This document shows positions 1 through 4,038 of a DNA stretch of 6,228 bases, piece after piece. Within the stretch, counting starts at the first letter, position 1. Every line of letters begins with the position of its first letter. The notes below the pieces were generated by a model, which did no database searches, had not been told where the DNA came from, and saw nothing but the letters and a program-made list of their open reading frames with translations. The translations under genes were made by a program, and so were the position numbers. This DNA is from JAUWNJ01 sp034190305 (GTDB lineage: Bacteria > Planctomycetota > Phycisphaerae > SM23-33), in contig JAXHSV010000187.1 of assembly GCA_034190305.1 (NCBI GenBank), positions 1-6,228 of the forward strand, in the 5' to 3' direction.

Positions 1-84
1 GCCTTCGGCCGCCGCCTGGGCCAGACGATATACGTGGCCGTACATGCTGTAAAACACAATCTGAACCTTCACGTTCTTCTTCAT
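1..84 (-). CDS. wrbA: WrbA-type NAD(P)H:quinone oxidoreductase, N-terminal fragment (cut by window edge)
   Basis: Only the first 28 codons are inside the window; the gene continues beyond position 1. The visible peptide starts MKKNVKVQIVFYSMYGHVYR and ends LAQAAAEG. This is the first beta strand and FMN phosphate-binding loop of the flavodoxin fold; the YSMYGH stretch followed by a helix ending AAAEG is characteristic of WrbA. Family members are FMN-binding, soluble, tetrameric enzymes that reduce quinones by two electrons with NAD(P)H, avoiding semiquinones. The start is well supported: AGGAG (plus-strand 91-95) lies 6 nt upstream of the ATG. The gene follows apgM on the same strand after a 100-nt gap with no convincing promoter, so co-transcription with apgM is possible. 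The family call rests on a short segment; another flavodoxin-like reductase is the main alternative. Confidence 0.85.
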   Translation of the reverse strand, partial: MKKNVKVQIVFYSMYGHVYRLAQAAAEG

Positions 85-90
85 TGTGTT

Positions 91-95
91 CTCCT
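91..95 (-). promoter_or_regulatory. Shine-Dalgarno site of wrbA
   Basis: AGGAG on the minus strand, 6 nt before the ATG at 82-84. It is the strongest Shine-Dalgarno match among the genes of this window and fixes the wrbA start. Confidence 0.75.
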
Positions 96-102
96 GTTAC
101 AT

Positions 103-117
103 GATTCGCCGCGAATC
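103..117. repeat. Small perfect hairpin in the apgM-wrbA gap
   Basis: GATTCG, a 3-nt loop and CGAATC form a 6-bp perfect inverted repeat 8 nt upstream of the wrbA Shine-Dalgarno site. No T-run follows it on the minus strand, so it is not a typical intrinsic terminator of apgM. It could be a small mRNA hairpin between the two cistrons, or chance. The rest of the 100-nt gap (85-184) has no recognisable promoter; on the minus strand it holds two TGTCCG copies 14 bp apart and a doubled GGTAGC. Confidence 0.35.
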
Positions 118-184
118 TCCACGTCGGACACATCCCGCCGGACATGCCCTTCCCTTCGTGAAATTCCCAGCTACCGGCTACCAA

Positions 185-1402
185 TCACGCTCCGAATTTT
201 TCCAGTTTTCCGGCATGGGCCATCGCAAGGGGCAGGAGTTCCTTTCCTGTGATGGTTCCGATTTCGCCGGCCCGGCAGGCTATTTCGTCGAATCGCGCAG
301 GCCCGCCGCCTCGGATGTGCGGAGCCTTCATCAGCACCGGGACGGGGTGCCAACTGTGGGCCTTCAGCGACGGTGGCGTCGAGTGGTCGCCGGTGATTAT
401 CAGCACGTCCGGATCGGCCTCCAGCAGCACCGGTAAGGCAGCGTCCATTTCTTCTATCCGCTCGATCTTGCCGGGCAGGTCGCCGTCCTCGCCGGCCTTG
501 TCGGTATATTTGAAATGGGCAAAGACGAATGTGTGTTCGCCCATTGCCTCGGCGGCGCCGGCGCAGACGTCGGCGGCTGTGGTCGGCTGGGATACGACCG
601 GGATTCCCACCAGGCGAGCCACGCCGCGATACATTGGATAACCGGCCACTGCTGCGGGGTTGAGTTTGTACCGTTGCGGGAACGCAGGCCAATCAGGCCA
701 CTTTGCAAACCCGCGGGCGAGGATCATATTGGCGGCCGGTTCGTCAGCCAGGATTTCTCCGACCTGATTAATTATCTTTTCTGTGATTTTCGCGGTCTTG
801 GAATTTTCGTGCGGCGGACGGGCCGGTAAAAGCGGGGCTGCGCCTTCAACCTGTGGGTCCGTATCACCGATGTCATCGTCAAGACCTTCGCCGCGAAGGA
901 CCATAAGCGCCCGGTGTTCAGCCTCGGTTTCAAAAAAAACTTCTACGCCATTCGTCGGCTCGAGCGCCGCGAGGATTTTTTTTATGAGTCGGCGGTTTTC
1001 CTCGTCGGAAATGCGTCCTGCGCGGCGGTCGGTAACGTTGCCGTCGGCGTCGATGGTGCAGAAGTTCAGCCGGGCGGCTACGTCGGTCTTTTCAAGCGGG
1101 AACTCTATCCCCAATGCGCTCAGGACGCCCCGCCCGACCTGATAGACCAGCGGGTCATAGCCGAACAATGACATGTGTCCCGGGCCGCTGCCGGGCGTTA
1201 CGCCCACGGCAATGGGCACGTGCTGCCCGATGGCGCTTCGACCGGCCAGAGCGTCAAGGTTCGGCGTGCTTGCCTGCTGGAGCGCCGTACCATTGCCGTC
1301 GTTGTCGCAGTCGCCCACGCCGTCCATGACCAGAAGGACGATTCGCTTGTCATTCTCTTTAGCTAGCGATGAAATTACCTGTCCATAGATGTCTTCGTAC
1401 AT
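185..1402 (-). CDS. apgM: 2,3-bisphosphoglycerate-independent phosphoglycerate mutase, archaeal type (ApgM)
   Basis: A 405-residue cytoplasmic enzyme interconverting 3-phosphoglycerate and 2-phosphoglycerate in glycolysis and gluconeogenesis. It belongs to the metal-dependent alkaline phosphatase superfamily and has the archaeal-type length (about 400), not that of GpmI (about 510). Visible motifs: VMDGVGD with probable metal ligand D27; TPNLD at 46-50; PGSGPGHMSLFGYDP at 70-84 with probable phospho-acceptor S72; GRG at 90-92; DRRAGR at 125-130; HFKYTDKAGEDGD at 296-308; ITGDHSTP at 336-343 with metal ligands D339 and H340; and the typical C-terminal KFGA. Position 305 is Glu where archaeal enzymes, as I recall them, have His (GHDG). 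The ATG start has GAAAGG 8 nt upstream. A good promoter and a perfect palindrome lie just upstream, so it is probably transcribed on its own, perhaps with wrbA. Two 8-nt homopolymer runs lie at codons 140-143 and 155-157. The family call is secure. Confidence 0.94.
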   Translation of the reverse strand: MYEDIYGQVISSLAKENDKRIVLLVMDGVGDCDNDGNGTALQQASTPNLDALAGRSAIGQHVPIAVGVTPGSGPGHMSLFGYDPLVYQVGRGVLSALGIEFPLEKTDVAARLNFCTIDADGNVTDRRAGRISDEENRRLIKKILAALEPTNGVEVFFETEAEHRALMVLRGEGLDDDIGDTDPQVEGAAPLLPARPPHENSKTAKITEKIINQVGEILADEPAANMILARGFAKWPDWPAFPQRYKLNPAAVAGYPMYRGVARLVGIPVVSQPTTAADVCAGAAEAMGEHTFVFAHFKYTDKAGEDGDLPGKIERIEEMDAALPVLLEADPDVLIITGDHSTPPSLKAHSWHPVPVLMKAPHIRGGGPARFDEIACRAGEIGTITGKELLPLAMAHAGKLEKFGA

Positions 1403-1410
1403 TTCACAGA

Positions 1411-1416
1411 CCTTTC
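1411..1416 (-). promoter_or_regulatory. Shine-Dalgarno site of apgM
   Basis: GAAAGG on the minus strand, 8 nt before the apgM ATG. It supports that start; the MYEDIYGQVISSLAKENDKR leader then precedes the first beta strand of the catalytic domain. Confidence 0.6.
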
Positions 1417-1422
1417 GATAAT

Positions 1423-1444
1423 ACCTGCCTGCCGACAGGCAGGT
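1423..1444. repeat. Perfect 9-bp palindrome in the apgM leader
   Basis: ACCTGCCTG and CAGGCAGGT form a perfect 9-bp stem around a CCGA loop. It lies between the predicted apgM transcription start (about 1448) and the Shine-Dalgarno site, so the apgM mRNA would begin with a strong stem-loop. It could be an mRNA-stabilising or translation-modulating structure, a protein-binding site, or a copy of a dispersed palindromic repeat. No T-run follows on either strand, so an intrinsic terminator is unlikely. Confidence 0.75.
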
Positions 1445-1454
1445 CGGATAAGGA

Positions 1455-1483
1455 AGGATACCAGTTTGGAGTAATTCTGTCTA
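1455..1483 (-). promoter_or_regulatory. Probable sigma-70-type promoter of apgM
   Basis: On the minus strand, TAGACA (1478-1483, 5 of 6 to TTGACA) is followed after exactly 17 bp by TATCCT (1455-1460, 4 of 6 to TATAAT). A TGG immediately before the -10 box adds an extended -10 element. Transcription would begin near 1448, giving an apgM leader of about 45 nt that opens with the 1423-1444 hairpin. It lies in the AT-richer part of the gap, as expected for a promoter. Confidence 0.55.
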
Positions 1484-1532
1484 TTTACTCCGCATTACAT
1501 TCGGTAATAAATCGAACGACGGATATAAACAC

Positions 1533-1611
1533 TACGAACCGCGACCGCGATGGAGAGGAAATTCCGGTTATGAAGAGTTTGCCGACCGCTCCCTTGCGGT
1601 TGCGGCTCGTA
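1533..1611. repeat. Long imperfect inverted repeat downstream of the membrane-protein gene
   Basis: The arm at 1533-1558 and the reverse complement of 1586-1611 match at 21 of 26 positions, separated by 27 nt. The shared core resembles TACGARCCGCRACCGCRA followed by a GGAG block. The right arm also folds on itself (ACCGC, 6-nt loop, GCGGT). On the minus strand it starts 17 nt after the stop codon of the membrane-protein gene and is followed by only a weakly T-rich GTGTTTATAT. It may act as a terminator or mRNA 3'-end stabiliser, or be a paired copy of a dispersed repeat. The rest of the 1403-1628 gap holds the apgM promoter and leader. Confidence 0.65.
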
Positions 1612-1628
1612 AAATGGTTTCACCGCTT

Positions 1629-3872
1629 CTACGTGCCAAGTATCACGCCTCGTACAAAAGCGTCCTTCTGCCTGGTCAATTGGCGCTGATTTTTGACAGC
1701 GTCTTCATAGTCCGGTTTAATCTTCAGCGCATCCTTGAATAACTTTTCAGCCTCCGCCCAGTCGTTCAGGCCTTCCCGTTTGGCCTGGTCGCCCTGGACC
1801 GGCTTGCCCTGGCTATAATATTTCTGCATAAGCAGCATTTTGTCGGTCCCCCGCAATGCAAGACGCCTGCCGAGGCCGTTCATCGCTTCGTAGTAGTTAT
1901 CCCCCTGACGAAGGCACTTCCGCCAGACGGTTATGGCCTGGCTGCTCCACCCCATGCGGTCCAGCAGCGAAGCGGCGATGTGCAACGAATGGGCGGGCAG
2001 AGGGTCGGTAACAAAAATGCGCTTGGTAAACCCGTATATGTCGAAATCACTCTCGGTAATTTCCAGACTCTTCGCCAGTTCCGCATTCGCCCCGTTACGT
2101 CGGAGAAAAACCACGTGACTGACGCCGACGTGCACAACCGTCCAAACCGGGCTTTTAGAGAGATTTCCTATCAGGGGCGAGGTATCACCGGCTAGACGCA
2201 GAACGACGGTTTCTATTCCGTATTCGCCAACGACCTTCGCAAAGTCGCAGGATTTTTTGCACTTCGTGCAATCCGAAACCCATCGCATCACGTAAGGCGG
2301 ATACGCCCACGTATTGGTCAGCACCGGAACTTCATACTCCGGCTGGATGTAATACATCAGGTTGGAACTGCTGCCGTAATCGCAAAAGACCCTCCCTGCC
2401 GGGCGGTTGGTATTAATCCACCGAGCCGATTCGAGCGGAATCGTAATGTCCGACACCCCCCACCCGAACCGCCAGAGCCGTCGCTCCGAAAAGTAAAACC
2501 GGTTCGTCATTATCGACACCGTCCACAAGCCTGCCGCCGCCAATGTGATTATCGCAGCGGCGAAGGCGATCTTCAGGCGCGGCGGGTCTCCTGACCCGCC
2601 GCGCTTCCCTCGGCGAAGTCTTTCACGCAAGGCGTTCCACCCATCCGTCAGGATAATCACGCTCATCGGAACGATTATCATCGCAGCCGGGGCTATGTTG
2701 CGACGCATCCGCGTCGAGACAATCGTCATGCCCGCCAGGATTAACACCCATCCCCACCGACGGCGAAGCACCCCGACCACGCCGCCTATACCCGCCAGGC
2801 AAAGCACGACGTAGTATGCCGTTATGACGCGAGTCCGACGTACGCCCTCGGCGAAAGGCGTGAAAAATTCGCCAATCTCCGCCCACGGATGCCCGCCGCT
2901 CGAAGCATACGCCCCGCCGGCAATGTTGTGCCTGTTCATAAACAGCAACGTCTGGATCGGCATAATCGCACCGCGAACGAACCACGGATTGACCAGGCAG
3001 GCGGCGACGACACCGGCCAGCGTGATGCCCAGCCACTTGAGCCGGCCCGCCGGGGCTGCCTCGGCCACGCGATTAACAAACCGCACCCAAAGCCACCTGC
3101 CGGCCGACGCGATAAACATCGCACCGACAATCGCCACGCCTAAAATAAAGTAACTGTGCAGATTCACCGCCAGCACCTGTAAGCCAATCACCCCCGCCGC
3201 ACGCCACCACATTCGTTTAGCGGGTGGCACGGGTTGCTCGCAACCCGTGTTCTTTGAAATACGGGCGCTTGTCGCAACACTGCTTGCAAGCAAGCAGTGC
3301 CACCCCTCGTATCCCACCACAAGCCACCATTGCAACACCAATATCAGATACCCGAACACTTCCGGGCGAATATTGAACCGCTCATAACTCCCCAGCGCTG
3401 TCAGAACTACGGCTGGAGCAATCCAGTGCCACGCCGCCGACCCGCTGCGCATCGCCGCAACGACCACCAGGAAAATCGCCGCAATCAGCGCCGTCTGAAG
3501 TATCCCCAGCCCCGACATCCCACCGGCCTTGTGAGCCAACGCCATGATGACCTGGCTGAGCCAGTTGGCGTTGACGAAGTGGTAAGTATCGGTGGCGTTG
3601 TCGTATCGACATCCCGGGCCAAGTTCGGACGGGTCGGACAGGATTTTGGGGTCCAGGCGGGTATAGACGAAGCGGTTGGTCTGGACGATTTCACCTGTCT
3701 TCAAAAAGTGATCCCCGTAGGCCAGGTGGTATCCGACATCGTAACTGGCGATGGGCCTGACCGACAGCGCCACAGCCAGGACCATCGCCCCAGCCGTGGC
3801 CGCGATACCGACAGCCCGCACCTTGCCTGCCGGGCCGGGTGATAATTCTCTTGACGCATCGGTTTTCTTCAT
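1629..3872 (-). CDS. Polytopic membrane protein, GT-C glycosyltransferase-like, with a soluble tail ending in a TPR
   Basis: A 747-residue protein without a confident family name. Residues 1-455 hold about 9-11 hydrophobic helices (near 19-40, 121-141, 148-163, 170-188, 224-257, 277-297, 347-369, 372-388, 393-409 and 433-455). After helix 1 comes ASYDVGYHLAYGDHFLKTG (42-60) and then NANWLSQ (101-107), a layout typical of GT-C/PMT-like proteins in which an acidic residue of the first outer loop (here D45) is important. NIRPE (167-171) and NLHSYFILG (237-245) are further conserved-looking stretches. Residues 456-747 are soluble and probably extracytoplasmic, with a CxxCxxxC cluster (C535, C538, C542) and a C-terminal TPR-like helix pair (704-730). 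Two palindromic elements are translated in frame at residues 190-217 and 424-432. I chose the ATG at 3872; a TTG at 3893 would add seven residues, and neither has a clear Shine-Dalgarno site. A role in cell-envelope glycan or lipid glycosylation is inferred only. Confidence 0.72.
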   Translation of the reverse strand: MKKTDASRELSPGPAGKVRAVGIAATAGAMVLAVALSVRPIASYDVGYHLAYGDHFLKTGEIVQTNRFVYTRLDPKILSDPSELGPGCRYDNATDTYHFVNANWLSQVIMALAHKAGGMSGLGILQTALIAAIFLVVVAAMRSGSAAWHWIAPAVVLTALGSYERFNIRPEVFGYLILVLQWWLVVGYEGWHCLLASSVATSARISKNTGCEQPVPPAKRMWWRAAGVIGLQVLAVNLHSYFILGVAIVGAMFIASAGRWLWVRFVNRVAEAAPAGRLKWLGITLAGVVAACLVNPWFVRGAIMPIQTLLFMNRHNIAGGAYASSGGHPWAEIGEFFTPFAEGVRRTRVITAYYVVLCLAGIGGVVGVLRRRWGWVLILAGMTIVSTRMRRNIAPAAMIIVPMSVIILTDGWNALRERLRRGKRGGSGDPPRLKIAFAAAIITLAAAGLWTVSIMTNRFYFSERRLWRFGWGVSDITIPLESARWINTNRPAGRVFCDYGSSSNLMYYIQPEYEVPVLTNTWAYPPYVMRWVSDCTKCKKSCDFAKVVGEYGIETVVLRLAGDTSPLIGNLSKSPVWTVVHVGVSHVVFLRRNGANAELAKSLEITESDFDIYGFTKRIFVTDPLPAHSLHIAASLLDRMGWSSQAITVWRKCLRQGDNYYEAMNGLGRRLALRGTDKMLLMQKYYSQGKPVQGDQAKREGLNDWAEAEKLFKDALKIKPDYEDAVKNQRQLTRQKDAFVRGVILGT
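2577..2604. repeat. Perfect 28-bp palindrome inside the membrane-protein gene
   Basis: GCGCGGCGGGTC, a TCCT loop and GACCCGCCGCGC form a perfect 12-bp stem. It is read in the membrane-protein frame as RGGSGDPPR (residues 424-432), within an Arg-rich loop between two predicted transmembrane helices. Its glycine- and proline-rich product looks unlike the surrounding helical protein, which suggests a small palindromic insertion rather than ancestral coding sequence. Confidence 0.8.
3222..3305. mobile_element. 84-bp composite palindromic (MITE/REP-like) element, translated in frame
   Basis: The outer ends are perfect 9-bp inverted repeats, GGGTGGCAC (3222-3230) and GTGCCACCC (3297-3305). Inside are two hairpins of identical design. 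One is CACGGGTTGC, 2-nt loop, GCAACCCGTG (3228-3249). The other is CACTGCTTGC, 2-nt loop, GCAAGCAGTG (3278-3299). A 28-nt spacer (3250-3277) separates them. Both stems fit CAC-N3-TTGC. The element is exactly 28 codons and has no stop in the host frame, adding residues 190-217 (GWHCLLASSV to CEQPVPP) to a loop between predicted helices 4 and 5. No clear target-site duplication is visible. The mobile-element call is inferred from structure; no transposase is encoded. Confidence 0.6.
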
Positions 3873-3965
3873 ACCGGCGGTGATTCTAAACAATCACGCG
3901 AGTTTCTGCATCAATATCTCATCTGTCCCCCGCAAGCCCCCTCCCCGCGGTTGCTCATAAAAAAT

Positions 3966-3977
3966 GAACTTTAGTTC
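3966..3977. promoter_or_regulatory. GAAC-N4-GTTC palindrome, possible LexA-type operator
   Basis: GAACTTTAGTTC is a perfect 12-bp palindrome. It matches the GAAC-N4-GTTC core of LexA (SOS) boxes known from Firmicutes, Actinobacteria and some other phyla. It sits at the -35 position relative to the putative mutL -10 box (3993-3998), where a repressor would block transcription, and also lies upstream of the divergent membrane-protein gene. mutL is not a classical SOS gene and the phylum is uncertain, so this is only a candidate operator. Confidence 0.3.
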
Positions 3978-3998
3978 GCAGCAAAGCAGGCGTACAAT
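3970..3998 (+). promoter_or_regulatory. Possible mutL promoter
   Basis: TACAAT (3993-3998, 5 of 6 to TATAAT) is preceded 17 bp upstream by a poor -35 hexamer, TTTAGT (3970-3975), inside the 12-bp palindrome. Transcription would start near 4005, giving a leader of about 34 nt to the mutL ATG at 4039. That fits the internal start chosen for mutL and is incompatible with the upstream in-frame ATG at 3964. The weak -35 leaves this tentative. Confidence 0.35.
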
Positions 3999-4038
3999 CA
4001 CGCAGGAAAAGGACAAAAGCGACGGAGCCAACCTAATT

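Noticed and set aside
171..692. 173-codon minus-strand frame overlapping the 3' part of apgM
   Set aside because: It is an alternative frame of apgM with Arg/Gly-rich low-information sequence; the apgM frame carries all catalytic motifs.
1423..1444. The palindrome as an intrinsic terminator
   Set aside because: No T-run follows on either strand, and it lies between a good promoter and the apgM Shine-Dalgarno site.
3883..3888. TAGAAT as a -10 box for the membrane-protein gene (minus strand)
   Set aside because: It is a good -10 match, but no reasonable -35 lies at 16-18 bp, and the start site would leave almost no leader. I could not settle on a promoter for this gene.
3873..3893. TTG start seven codons upstream for the membrane protein
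   Set aside because: There is no Shine-Dalgarno site, and the ATG at 3872 gives a typical MKKTD start before the first helix. It is not excluded, only less likely.
3927..3946. G-rich minus-strand tract as a G-quadruplex
   Set aside because: Only three G-runs of four or more are present (G4, G5, G5); a standard four-run, three-tetrad quadruplex is not available.
3964..4038. Upstream in-frame ATG giving mutL 25 extra residues
   Set aside because: MutL proteins begin with a short MPxI-type N-terminus as at 4039. The 3964 ATG has no Shine-Dalgarno site, lies upstream of the likely -10 box, and the extra residues are unlike the family.
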